Assembly (NCBI RefSeq): GCF_020037125.1
Contig: NZ_JAIQDG010000034.1
Coordinates: 1 to 64,000 of the forward strand
Origin: Myxococcus sp. RHSTA-1-4
GTDB taxonomy: Bacteria > Myxococcota > Myxococcia > Myxococcales > Myxococcaceae
Reading direction: 5' to 3'
DNA length: 64,000 bases
This document shows, piece after piece, positions 17,168 to 26,419 of this stretch (its first letter is position 1; the number at the start of each line of letters is the position of its first letter). Below the pieces are notes generated by a model that saw only the letters and a list, made by a program, of their open reading frames with translations, was not told the origin of the DNA and searched no databases. A program made the translations under genes and the position numbers.

Positions 17168-18199
17168 CTACACCTTCTCCAGCACGCGCGACAGCACCTG
17201 CGCGGTGAAGTTCACCAGCGGAATCACGCGCCGGTAGTCCATGCGCGTGGGGCCGATGACGCCCACCGTGCCCAGCACCTGCTCCTGGTTGCCGTAGGGG
17301 CTGGCGATGACGGAGACGTCGCCGGCCGCGGAGAAGTCGCTCTCCGCGCCGATGAATATCTGCATCTCGTTGGCGCGCTGCACCCTGTCCAACAGCGACA
17401 GCAGCTTGTGCTTCTCGTCCAGCGCCTTGAAGAGCGCGCGCATGCGCTCCACGTCCGCGAACTCCGGCGCCTCCAGGAACGAGCCCGTGCCCTGGATGAG
17501 GACGCGCTCCGTGGTGGGCAGGTCCGTGGCCGCCGCGCCCAGCTTCAGCGCCTTGGCCGTCAGCGCGTTGTAGAGCGCCTGCTCCTGGTCCATCTCCGCG
17601 CGGATGCGCTCCCGCGCCTCCTCCAGCGGCACCTCGCGCAGCAGCTCCGACAGGTAGTTGCTCGCCTTGAGCAGCTCGTCCGAGGTGATGGGGAAGTCGA
17701 CCGTAATCGCCTTGTTGTGCACCTGGCCGCTCTGCCCCACCAGGATGGCGAGCACGCGGTCCTCGCGCAGCCGGACGAACTCGATGCGGTGGAACACGGA
17801 CGCGTCCGGGCGCGGCGTGACGACGACGCCCGCGTGCCGCGTCAGCGAGTGCAGGATGCGGCTGGCCTCGCCCAGCACCTCCTCCAGGTTGGCCTCGTGC
17901 ACCAGGCCCGCGTGGATGAGCTCCCGGTCCTTGGGCGTGGGGTCCTTCAGCTTGACGAGCGTGTCCACGTAGAACCGGTAGCCCTGGTCCGTGGGGACGC
18001 GGCCCGCCGAGGTGTGCGGCTTCTCCAGGAAGCCCAGCTCCTCCAGGTCGGCGAGCACGTTGCGCATCGTCGCCGAGGAGACCTCGAACCCCGCCCTCCG
18101 GGTGAGCTGTTGGCTGCCCACCGGCCCTCCCGTGGAGATGTACTCCTGCACCACCGCGCGGAGGACTTCCTTCTCTCGTTCTCCCAGCTCTTCGGACAT
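17168..18199 (-). CDS. hrcA: Heat-inducible transcription repressor HrcA
   Basis: A 343-aa protein of normal HrcA length. The N-terminal winged helix has the family signature EKEVLRAVVQEYISTGGPVGS and ATMRNVLADLEELGFLEKPHTSAGRVPTDQGYRFYVD across residues ~8-75. The rest is the GAF-like dimer domain, with the family's MDYRRVIPLV near the C-terminus. HrcA represses groESL and dnaK operons by binding CIRCE (TTAGCACTC-N9-GAGTGCTAA) and needs GroEL for activity. No grpE or dnaK is next to it, and no CIRCE is found upstream, so it is a detached copy that may not autoregulate. It is convergent with the Ig/PDZ gene, 6 bp apart. Confidence 0.95.
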   Translation of the reverse strand: MSEELGEREKEVLRAVVQEYISTGGPVGSQQLTRRAGFEVSSATMRNVLADLEELGFLEKPHTSAGRVPTDQGYRFYVDTLVKLKDPTPKDRELIHAGLVHEANLEEVLGEASRILHSLTRHAGVVVTPRPDASVFHRIEFVRLREDRVLAILVGQSGQVHNKAITVDFPITSDELLKASNYLSELLREVPLEEARERIRAEMDQEQALYNALTAKALKLGAAATDLPTTERVLIQGTGSFLEAPEFADVERMRALFKALDEKHKLLSLLDRVQRANEMQIFIGAESDFSAAGDVSVIASPYGNQEQVLGTVGVIGPTRMDYRRVIPLVNFTAQVLSRVLEKV

Positions 18200-18235
18200 C
18201 CCGGCGTCACGCTCCGGAGCTCCGGCTCCAAGGGA

Positions 18236-18264
18236 AGTTTAAGAAAGCGGGCCCGGTCATTCAA
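18236..18264 (-). promoter_or_regulatory. Candidate sigma-70-type promoter of hrcA
   Basis: On the minus strand TTGAAT (18264-18259) and TAAACT (18241-18236) are separated by exactly 17 bp, each matching the consensus hexamers at 4 of 6 positions. It lies 36 bp before the hrcA start. Confidence 0.4.
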
Positions 18265-18458
18265 TCCGCGCGCCCCCTGTCCGGACGTCCATGAGCCTGC
18301 CCCATCCCCGGAGCCGGGAAACCAGGAAGACAGGCAGGCGCCACCGTGCCCGGGCGGGGACCCTCCCGCACTGTACCGCCGGGTCGATGCACCGACTGTA
18401 GGGTACGGGAAAGCGCACATGGCCGAGTGGGTGCCTCGGCGCTACAAGCCGCGGCACC

Positions 18459-19400
18459 GTGTCCGCCTCGTCCGTCCAGTCCCTGCCCACCGCGCCGTCC
18501 ACTCCCGCCGACATGCCCGCCAGCGATTCCGCGCCCGCGGGGCCGAGCAGGGCCGGGCTCATCACCAGCCTGGTGGCGCTGTACCTCATCTGGGGCTCCA
18601 CCTACCTGGCCATCCGCTGGGCCCTGCAAGGGGGGCTGCCGCCCTTCCTGATGTCGGGAAGCCGCTTCGTGCTGGCGGGTGGGGTGCTGTTCGCGGCGCT
18701 GTGGCTGCGCGGCGCGCCGGTGCCCACGGCGCGGCAGTGGGGCGCGAGCGCGCTGGTGGGCTTCCTGCTTCTGGGCGTGGGCAACGGCGGCATCGTCTTC
18801 GCGCAGCAGTGGGTGCCGTCCGGCGTGGCGGCGCTGGTGGTGGGCAGCCTGCCCATGTGGACGGCGCTCTTCGGTGGGCTCTTCGGGCAGTGGCCGGGGC
18901 GCATGGAGCGCTGGGGGTTGGCGATTGGCTTTGGCGGCATCGTCCTGCTCAACCTGGGCGGCGACATGGGCGGCCGGTGGCTGCCCACGCTGGCGATGAT
19001 GCTGGCGCCGGTGAGCTGGGCGTTCGGCTCCATGTGGAGCCGCCGCCTGCCCATGCCGCAGGGGTTGATGTCCGCCGCGGCGCAGATGCTGTGCGGCGGC
19101 GTGTTCATGCTCGGCTTCGGCCTGGTGCTGGGCGAGCACGTGCCGGCGGCGATGCCCGGCGCGCAGGCGGTGTTCGCCTGGTTCTACCTGGTCATCTTCG
19201 GCTCGCTGGTGGGCTACAGCGCCTATGGCTACCTGCTGCGCCACGCGCGGCCGTCGGTGGCCACCAGCTATGCCTACGTCAACCCGGTGGTGGCCGTGCT
19301 CCTGGGCGGCGTGCTGGCCGGGGAGATGATGAAGCCCATGACCTGGGTGGCCATGGGCGCCATCCTCGGCGCGGTGGTGCTGCTGACGCGCAAGAGGTGA
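18459..19400 (+). CDS. EamA/DMT-family transporter (RhaT/YedA-like)
   Basis: A 313-aa inner-membrane protein with ten predicted hydrophobic segments in two repeats of five, each the EamA domain. Signatures are LYLIWGSTYLAIRWAL in the first helix and the second-half SYAYVNPVVAVLLGGVLAGE. This pattern is typical of the drug/metabolite transporter superfamily that exports amino acids or other metabolites; the substrate is unknown. GTG 18459 gives a 30-residue Pro/Ser-rich cytosolic lead; ATG 18513 would be an alternative. It is divergent from hrcA. Confidence 0.9.
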   Translation: MSASSVQSLPTAPSTPADMPASDSAPAGPSRAGLITSLVALYLIWGSTYLAIRWALQGGLPPFLMSGSRFVLAGGVLFAALWLRGAPVPTARQWGASALVGFLLLGVGNGGIVFAQQWVPSGVAALVVGSLPMWTALFGGLFGQWPGRMERWGLAIGFGGIVLLNLGGDMGGRWLPTLAMMLAPVSWAFGSMWSRRLPMPQGLMSAAAQMLCGGVFMLGFGLVLGEHVPAAMPGAQAVFAWFYLVIFGSLVGYSAYGYLLRHARPSVATSYAYVNPVVAVLLGGVLAGEMMKPMTWVAMGAILGAVVLLTRKR

Positions 19401-19566
19401 GCAGGCCCGGGCCTCCAGGGGACGCCACCACCGCTCCGCCGGCCCGGCGCGTGGCCCTTGGGCTTCCCTCCTCGGTAGGGCCCCCGTCTTTCCCATGCGT
19501 GGCCCGGGCCGGCGTTGTCATCCTCCGGAGGGCGGCACCATCCTGCTTACCTTGGGTGTTGGGAGG

Positions 19567-22500
19567 ATGATGAAACCAGAGCTCCAGGCGTATGCGTTGG
19601 GCGAGCGGCTCCAGGCGGGGCACCGGGCGAGCGTCCATCACGCCGTGCGGACCTCCGATGGACGCGCGCTCCTCCTCAAGGTCCTCGAGCCTGAGCACAG
19701 CCGCCCGGAGGACCTCGAGCGGCTGAGGAGGGAATACGAGGTGGGGCGTGCGCTCGCGGGCCTGGCCGTCGTCGAGCCGCTCGCCCTCTCGACGTTCGAG
19801 GGGCGGCCGGCGCTCGAGCTCGAGGACTTCCCGGGCGCTCCCCTCGAGAAGCTCGTGGGCGCGCCGATGCCCGTCGGGGACTTCCTTCGCCTGGCGGTGC
19901 GTCTGGCCGGGATTGTCGCTGACATCCACGAGCGGGGCGTCATCCACAGGGAGCTCAAGCCGGGAAACATCCTCTTGGACCCCAGGAGTGGCGAGCTCAA
20001 GGTCTGGAACTTCAGCATCGCCGCGCGCGGCACACGGGAGCAGCCCCCTCCCCGCGCCGCGCGGCTCATCGAGGGGGCGCTCCCCTACATGTCGCCGGAG
20101 CAGACGGGCCGGATGAACCGCTCCGTGGACAGCCGCTCCGACCTCTACGCCCTCGGCGTCACCTTCTACGAGCTGCTCACGGGGCGCCGTCCCTTCGCTG
20201 CGCGCGACCCCCTGGAATGGGTGCACTGCCACGTCGCCCGCACTCCGCCCGCCCCTTCCGCGCTCGTTCCCGGCCTCCCGGGCGTCCTCTCGGACATCGT
20301 CCTCAGGCTCCTGGCCAAGCTGGCGGAGGAGCGGTACCAGACCGCGCGCGGGCTCCAGCACGACCTCGAGCGCTGTCTGTCCGGCTGGGAGGCGAAAGGC
20401 ACGCTCGCGCCCTTTGCCCTGGGAACGCACGATGTCTCGGACCGCTTCGAGCTGCCCCACAAGCTCTATGGCCGCGAGGCCGAGCGCACCGAGCTCCTTC
20501 GTACCTTCAAGCGGGTCGTCGAGCAGGGGACCCCGGAGCTCGTGCTGGTGTCGGGGTACTCGGGCATTGGCAAGTCCTCGCTGGTCCGTGAGCTGCACAG
20601 GCCCATCGTGCGGGAGCGCGGGTTCTTCATCTTCGGCAAGTTCGACCAATACCGGCGAGACGTGCCGTACTCCCCCTTCGCCCAGGCGTTCGCCGAGCTG
20701 ATAGAGCAGATTCTCACCGAAAGCGAAGCGAGCGTGGCCGCCTGGAGGGAGCAGCTGCGGCAGGCGCTTGGCGCGAGCGCGCAGCTCATCATCGACATCA
20801 TCCCTCACGTGGAGCTGATTCTCGGCCCGCAGCCCGCGCTTCCTCCGCTCCCTCCGCTCGAAGCGCAGAACCGCTTCCACCGGGTGTTCCGCCAGTTCAT
20901 CAGCGTCTTCGCGCGCGAGGAGCACCCCCTCGCCCTGTTCCTCGACGACCTCCAGTGGCTCGACTCCGGGAGCTTGAAGCTCCTCGAGGACCTCCTCCTC
21001 CACCCGCAGACCCGCTACCTCCTCCTCCTGGGCGCGTACCGCGACAACGCGGTGGGCCCCTCCCACCCCCTCGCGCTCATGCTCGACACCCTCCGGAAGT
21101 CCGGCGCGCGCGTGCACGAGCTCGTCCTCGCCCCCCTCACCGTCGAGCACCTGGGACAGTTCCTCGCGGAGGCCCTGCGCTGCTCCCCCGGCTCCGCCGC
21201 GCCCCTGGCCCGCCTCGTCCACGAGAAGACCGCCGGCAATCCCTTCTTCGCCATCCAGTTCCTCACCACGCTCCACGAGGAGGGCCTGCTGGAGTTCGAC
21301 CGCGGCACCTCCCGGTGGCGCTGGGACGTGGCGAAGATTCACGCCAAGGGCCTCACCGACAACGTCGTCGACCTCATGGTGCGGAAGCTCAAGCGCCTCC
21401 CACCCGCCACACAGGAGGTGTTGAAGCTCGCCGCATGCGTCGGAAACACCACGGACCTGCACACCCTGGCCGTCATCTCCAACCAGCCGGGCGAGCAGAC
21501 CGCGCGTGCGCTCTCGGACGCGGTCCGGGAAGGGCTGGTGCTCCAGCAGGGCGACGTCTACACGTTCCTGCACGACCGCGTCCAGCAGGGGGCCTATGCG
21601 CTCATCGAGGATGAGAGGAAGAAGGGCGTCCATCTCCGCATCGGGCGTCTGCTGCTGGCGAGCCTGGACGCACGGAGCATCGAGGAGCGCATCTTCGACG
21701 TCGTCGGCCAGCTCAACCGCGGCCTTGCCCTCATCACCGACCCGGCGGAGAGGGACGCGCTCGCGAGGCTCAACTTCCTCGCGGGAAGGAAGGCGAAGGC
21801 GTCCATCGCCTATACCTCCGCGAGGAACTTCCTCGCCGTCGCGGCGGCCCTCCTGCCCGAGGGTGCCTGGGAGTCCCGCTACGACGTCGCGTTCCCCCTC
21901 TTCATCGAGCGCGCGGAGTGCGAGTACCTGGGCGGCGCGTTCGAGCAGGCCGAGACCCTGTTCGACGTCCTCCTCGCCCGCGCGAGGACCGACTGCGACA
22001 AGGCCACGGTGTACGAGCTCCGCCTGAAGCTCTGCCACGTCGCGGGCAGGTACGACGAGGCGGTGGCGATGGCGTGCAAGGCCCTTCAGCTCTTTGGTGT
22101 GGACATCCCCGAGGACGACGCGGTGCTGAGCGAGGCGACCCGCGCCGAGGCGGAGGCCATCCAGGTCAACCTGGGCGGGCGCCGCATCGCGGACCTCGCG
22201 GATGCCGCCGAGGCCACCGACCCGCGCGTCAGGGCCGTCATCGGTCTGCTCTCGAACGTGGCCCCTGCCGCCTACATTGGCAGCAGGCCCCAGGTCTTCC
22301 CGCTCGTCATCCTGAAGCTCGTCAATCACTCCCTCCGGTTCGGCCACACGTACGAATCCTGCGTGGGGTACAGCGCCTACGGCTTGATGCTCGTCTCCCT
22401 CTACGATGACCCTCGTGCCGCCTACGAGTTCTCGGAGATGTCCATCAGGCTCAACCAGAAGCTCGGCGACATCAGCCGGCGGGGCACGGTCCTGCACTTC

Positions 22501-25254
22501 CACGGCGACCACATCAACTTCTGGAGCCGTCACATCTCGACGGACTTCCCCATCCTGGAGCGGGGATTCCTCGCATGCCTGGATGCGGGCGACCTGGTCT
22601 TCGCGAACGCCATCGCGTTCCAGATTGTCTGGCAGGCCATCGAGCGGGGCGATGCCATCGATGATGTCATCCGGTTCTCGCGGAGCTACGCGGCCTTCGC
22701 CCGGGACTCCCGCAACGAACCCATCCACGAGACAATCCGGCTGGAGCAGCAGTTCCTCGCGTGCCTGAAGGGAAGGACTCGCGGGAGTACCTCCTTCGAG
22801 GACGAAGCGTTCCAGGAGGCCCCGTGCGTCGCGAAGATTGCCGGGGCGGCCTTCGGGTGCGGCATCGTCTTCTTCCACATGATGAAGCTCATCACGGCGT
22901 ATCTCGCCGGAGACGACGCCGAGGCGCTCCATCACGCGGACGAAGCGAAGAAGACGCTCAGCGCCGTGCTGGCCATGCCCATGGAGGCGACCTTCTATTA
23001 CTTCCACGCCCTCCTGCTCGCCCGCATCCACCCGCGGAGGACGGAAGAGGAGCAGCGGGAGATTGAGAGGACGCTCGAGGGCTACGACAAGAAGCTCGCC
23101 CTCTGGGCCCGGAGCTGCCCGGAGAACTTCCTCACGAAACACGCCCTCGTGTCCGCGGAGCTCGCCCGAATCACGGGAGACACGCTCCAGGCCGAGCAGC
23201 GCTACGAGGAGGCCATCCGGGCGGCGCGGGCCAACGGCTTCGTCCACTGGGAGGCCATGGCCAACGAGCTTGCCGCGGCGTTCTACCGGGAGCGGCGCTT
23301 CAGGACCATCACCGCCGCCTATCTCCGGGAGGCCCGGGACTGTTACGTCCGGTGGGGCGCGGAAGCGAAGGTGAGGCAGCTCGCGGAGCGCCACGCGCAC
23401 CTTCATGAGGCACCGCCGCCCGGCCTCGCGGCCGTCTTCGCGGCCCGGCCCGAGCAGCTCGACCTGCTCTCGGTGGTCAAGGCCTCGCAGACCATCTCCG
23501 GGGTGATGGTCCGCGAGCAGCTCCTGCACACGCTCTTGCAGGTCGTCCTCGAGCAAGGCGGGGCGCGCCGGGCCCTCCTGGTCCTGTCCCGCGAGGGCGC
23601 GCTCGAGGTCGCGGCCGAGTCCGCCGTGGGCGAGGAGGAGGCGCCGGGCCTGCTGTTCGGCGCGGCCCCGCAAGCGCTGGCGGCACGCGCCCCGGCGTCC
23701 ATCCTGCAGTACGCGCAGCGCACCCGGGAGCACGTGCTGCTTTCCGACGCGGCCGCTGACGCGGAGCGGTTCTCGGGGGACCCGTACTTCGCGCGGGCGC
23801 GCCCGCGCTCTGTCCTCTGCCTCCCCGTCCGCAGGCAGGCGGAGGTCGTCGCCTTCCTCTACCTCGAGAACGACCTCGTCCCCGGCAGCTTCACGCCCGA
23901 GCGCCTGCTGGCGCTCGAGCTGCTCGCGGCCCAGGCGGCCATCTCGCTGGAGAACGCGCTCCTCCTCGAGCGCGAGCATGCCGGCCGCGTGGAGGCCGAG
24001 ACGGCCGGACGGCGTGCGCTCCTGCTCGGAGAGGCGACCGCGCTCATCTCCTCGACGCTCGACTACGTGGGCGTGTTCGACGCGCTGACCCGCCTGTGCG
24101 CGCGCTCGTTCGCCGACTGGGCGGTCGTCGACCTCAACGAGGGGAGCACCGTCATACGCCTGGCGGGCGCACACCGCGACCCGCGGAAGGAGCCGCTCCT
24201 GCGTGAGCTCGCGGAGCGATACCCCGCGCGCCTCGGCACGGCCACGCCGGTGACGACCGTGCTCCAGGGAGGGGCCCCCGTCCACCTGCCGGCCCTCACC
24301 GACGAGCAGATCCGGTCCTACACGCTCGACGAGCACCACGCCGCGCTCATCCGCCGGCTGGGCACGCGGAGCGTGCTCATCGTGCCGCTGATCGCGCGAG
24401 ACACGAAGCTCGGGGCCTTGACGTTCGTGGCGGCCGCTCCGCACTGGTTCGGGACGGCCGACGTGGAGCTGGCGGTGGAGCTGGGCCGCCGCGCGGCGCT
24501 GACCATCGACAACGCGCGCCTGCTCGCCGAGACGCAGCGGGCGCTGCGCCTGCGGGAGGAGTTCCTCACCGTGGCCTCGCACGAGCTGCGCACGCCGCTG
24601 ACCTCGCTCCGGCTCTCGGTGGAGGGCCTGCTCCGCGCGGCCTCGGCCGGGAGGACCGTCTCGACGGAGACGCTGAACCGCGGCCTCGGCCGGGTGCTGA
24701 GCAGGACCGACAGGCTCGAGCAGCTCACCGGGGAACTCCTCGACGTGACGCGCATCGAGCAGGGGCGGCTGGAGCTGAAGCGCGGCGAGGTCGAGCTCGG
24801 CGCGCTGGTGCGCGGCGTGGTGGAGCGCCTCGAGCCCGAGCTGACCGCGGCCCGCTGCACGGTGTCCCTCACGTGCGCCGCGCCGGTGGTGGGGCAGTGG
24901 GATGCCGCGCGGCTCGCGCAGCTCGTGACCCACCTGCTCCACAACGCCCTCAAGTTCGGGCCAGGCAAGCCCATCGAGGTCTTCGTCAGGGAGGAGGCCG
25001 GGAGCGCGCGGCTCGTGGTGAGGGACCACGGAATCGGTATCGCCCCGGAGCGGCAGGGCCACATCTTCGAGCGCTTCGAGCGCGCCGTGTCCAAGAACTA
25101 TGGCGGGCTGGGGCTCGGCCTGTACATCAGCCGCGGGATTGCGGAGTCACACGGCGGTTCCATCCAGGTCCAGAGCGTGCCCGGCGCCGGCTCCACGTTC
25201 ACCGTCACGCTCCCGCGCGTCTGGCGGCCAGCGCTGACGGCGTCGCTCGGCTGA
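19567..25254 (+). CDS. Giant hybrid: pseudokinase - AAA ATPase - helical repeats - two GAF - histidine kinase
   Basis: A 1895-aa signalling protein starting at ATG 19567 behind GGGAGG. Residues ~10-270 are a Ser/Thr kinase fold, but the HRD motif reads HRELKPGN (~126) and DFG reads WNFS (~150), so both key Asp residues are changed. Residues ~300-600 are a predicted ATPase with Walker A GYSGIGKSS and Walker B LALFLDDLQWLD. Helical TPR-like repeats follow to ~1270, then GAF domains at ~1300-1465 and ~1487-1650. The end is a histidine kinase with H box ASHELRTPL (~1671), N box LLHNALKF, G1 DHGIGIAPE and G2 GGLGLGLYIS. There is no receiver. Such chains with an active kinase domain are known in cyanobacteria and myxobacteria. 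No response regulator is adjacent. Confidence 0.92.
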   Translation: MMKPELQAYALGERLQAGHRASVHHAVRTSDGRALLLKVLEPEHSRPEDLERLRREYEVGRALAGLAVVEPLALSTFEGRPALELEDFPGAPLEKLVGAPMPVGDFLRLAVRLAGIVADIHERGVIHRELKPGNILLDPRSGELKVWNFSIAARGTREQPPPRAARLIEGALPYMSPEQTGRMNRSVDSRSDLYALGVTFYELLTGRRPFAARDPLEWVHCHVARTPPAPSALVPGLPGVLSDIVLRLLAKLAEERYQTARGLQHDLERCLSGWEAKGTLAPFALGTHDVSDRFELPHKLYGREAERTELLRTFKRVVEQGTPELVLVSGYSGIGKSSLVRELHRPIVRERGFFIFGKFDQYRRDVPYSPFAQAFAELIEQILTESEASVAAWREQLRQALGASAQLIIDIIPHVELILGPQPALPPLPPLEAQNRFHRVFRQFISVFAREEHPLALFLDDLQWLDSGSLKLLEDLLLHPQTRYLLLLGAYRDNAVGPSHPLALMLDTLRKSGARVHELVLAPLTVEHLGQFLAEALRCSPGSAAPLARLVHEKTAGNPFFAIQFLTTLHEEGLLEFDRGTSRWRWDVAKIHAKGLTDNVVDLMVRKLKRLPPATQEVLKLAACVGNTTDLHTLAVISNQPGEQTARALSDAVREGLVLQQGDVYTFLHDRVQQGAYALIEDERKKGVHLRIGRLLLASLDARSIEERIFDVVGQLNRGLALITDPAERDALARLNFLAGRKAKASIAYTSARNFLAVAAALLPEGAWESRYDVAFPLFIERAECEYLGGAFEQAETLFDVLLARARTDCDKATVYELRLKLCHVAGRYDEAVAMACKALQLFGVDIPEDDAVLSEATRAEAEAIQVNLGGRRIADLADAAEATDPRVRAVIGLLSNVAPAAYIGSRPQVFPLVILKLVNHSLRFGHTYESCVGYSAYGLMLVSLYDDPRAAYEFSEMSIRLNQKLGDISRRGTVLHFHGDHINFWSRHISTDFPILERGFLACLDAGDLVFANAIAFQIVWQAIERGDAIDDVIRFSRSYAAFARDSRNEPIHETIRLEQQFLACLKGRTRGSTSFEDEAFQEAPCVAKIAGAAFGCGIVFFHMMKLITAYLAGDDAEALHHADEAKKTLSAVLAMPMEATFYYFHALLLARIHPRRTEEEQREIERTLEGYDKKLALWARSCPENFLTKHALVSAELARITGDTLQAEQRYEEAIRAARANGFVHWEAMANELAAAFYRERRFRTITAAYLREARDCYVRWGAEAKVRQLAERHAHLHEAPPPGLAAVFAARPEQLDLLSVVKASQTISGVMVREQLLHTLLQVVLEQGGARRALLVLSREGALEVAAESAVGEEEAPGLLFGAAPQALAARAPASILQYAQRTREHVLLSDAAADAERFSGDPYFARARPRSVLCLPVRRQAEVVAFLYLENDLVPGSFTPERLLALELLAAQAAISLENALLLEREHAGRVEAETAGRRALLLGEATALISSTLDYVGVFDALTRLCARSFADWAVVDLNEGSTVIRLAGAHRDPRKEPLLRELAERYPARLGTATPVTTVLQGGAPVHLPALTDEQIRSYTLDEHHAALIRRLGTRSVLIVPLIARDTKLGALTFVAAAPHWFGTADVELAVELGRRAALTIDNARLLAETQRALRLREEFLTVASHELRTPLTSLRLSVEGLLRAASAGRTVSTETLNRGLGRVLSRTDRLEQLTGELLDVTRIEQGRLELKRGEVELGALVRGVVERLEPELTAARCTVSLTCAAPVVGQWDAARLAQLVTHLLHNALKFGPGKPIEVFVREEAGSARLVVRDHGIGIAPERQGHIFERFERAVSKNYGGLGLGLYISRGIAESHGGSIQVQSVPGAGSTFTVTLPRVWRPALTASLG

Positions 25255-25291
25255 GCCAGGGCGCGCCCCCGGACGCGCGGGGGCCGCTGGA

Positions 25292-25342
25292 GCTGAATAC
25301 CCCGCTGCGGGACGGGCGCGACGTGCGAACCCCAGTCGGATA
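25292..25342 (+). repeat. 51-bp direct repeat, copy 1 (upstream of first lipoprotein-toxin cassette)
   Basis: The 51-bp unit starts GCTGAATACCCCGCTGCGGG and ends CCCCAGTCGGATA. It matches copy 2 (27209-27259) at 48 of 51 positions in the same orientation. It lies 168 bp before the first toxin gene. The rest of 25255-25510 shows no gene. Confidence 0.85.
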
Positions 25343-25510
25343 CAAGGTGCATCACGAAGGTGTACCGCTGAGCCGACGTTGCGAGCTGCGGCAGCTTGGG
25401 CCGGAGGTTCTCGGCTCTGGCGCTCCAAGGAGGGCGCTGCCAAAGTCGGGCGCTCCGAGCACTCTCGCTGTCGAGCGTGGCGGGCAGACCCCTTCCGTAA
25501 CGACGTGACC

Positions 25511-26419
25511 ATGCTTCTTCGAACTTGCGTCGCACTCCTGCTGCTTCTCTCGGCCTGCGCAACGACGGAGCCGAGCCCGAAAGAGTCGGCGACCCGGAGC
25601 CCGAGGGTCGCCAACCTCCAGAGAGCGGCAGAGCTGCCGTGGGCGGATGGCGGGCGATGCGTGGTGCGGGAGGCATCCAACGAATGAGCCGTGCTTGTGG
25701 AGCGGTGCTATCACGCGCTCGACCATGACCGGATTGAGTTTCGCGATGTCACGGGAAGATGCTCTGTCGCCTCTGCCGGTGCTGCGACCTTGGGGTTGGG
25801 AGTCTGCATTCTGATAGCACCCGAGATAGTCGTTGGAGCCGTGATCATAGCTGGCGCAGTCGTGGTGGCAGTCGCCATCAAAGAGGAGTTGGATGCATAC
25901 CGTAGGGCATCTCGTGAGCGAGCCAAGCCCGAGATTCAAACGCAGCCATCCAATGAGCAGGATCGTTTGACGCACCGCAAGCCCAATCCCGAGCCATCAG
26001 GACAGGACTGGTTCCCCCCGGTGCCGACCGATCCACTGGACCGAGAGCGCCGTCCCGAGTGCAGGCCCGTCCCGGTGCCGCGCGCCTCCAAAGATGGTCC
26101 GCATAACGAGTGCGCCGACAAGTTTCCACCCAACCGTTATCCCGGCATGGACGTGAGCGTGGGCGGAGTACGCTTCGATGCACTGCAAGTCGGCGTGCGC
26201 GTGCTGTGGGAGATCAAGACTCATCAATTTGATAAGTACAATGCCTTCGTCCAGAACATGGAGATCAAGAAGGAACTCAAACAAATCAGGAAGGAGCGAG
26301 ACATAGCCGTGGCGTGTGGATATGACTTCGTGATCGGAGTGAGCACCCAAGCGCACAAAGACGCTCTGCTCGCCGAGGATGAGTCCCTCAATATCATCGT
26401 CACGGGATGCCCACGATGA
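25511..26419 (+). pseudogene. SitA-like lipoprotein nuclease toxin gene interrupted by one in-frame TGA
   Basis: The frame starts at ATG 25511 with a lipoprotein signal peptide (MLLRTCVALLLLLSAC, Cys16) and stops at TGA 25685-25687 after 58 residues. The same frame then continues open to 26419. Read through, it would be 302 aa: lipobox, a short Cys-containing domain, a hydrophobic hairpin (about 25780-25880), a Pro-rich linker and a C-terminal domain with NRYPGMDV, FDAL and LWEIK. The D-x10-ExK pattern (FDAL to EIK) is that of PD-(D/E)XK nucleases. From memory it belongs to the myxobacterial DUF6310 group, in which a Trp sits where the stop is. Either the gene is broken, the stop is read through, or there is a sequencing error. 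Translation could also restart at GTG 25691 without a signal peptide. Confidence 0.7.

Noticed and set aside
18418-18460. Serine-tRNA-like string ATGGCCGAGTGGGTGCC
   Set aside because: Only the D-arm-like part fits; no acceptor stem, anticodon arm or T-arm can be folded around it.
19279-25062. 1927-codon open frame on the minus strand opposite the giant hybrid kinase
   Set aside because: It is the antisense shadow of the kinase gene: high GC at third positions keeps it open, its residues are a His/Arg/Ala/Glu-rich mix without domains, and it has no plausible start context.
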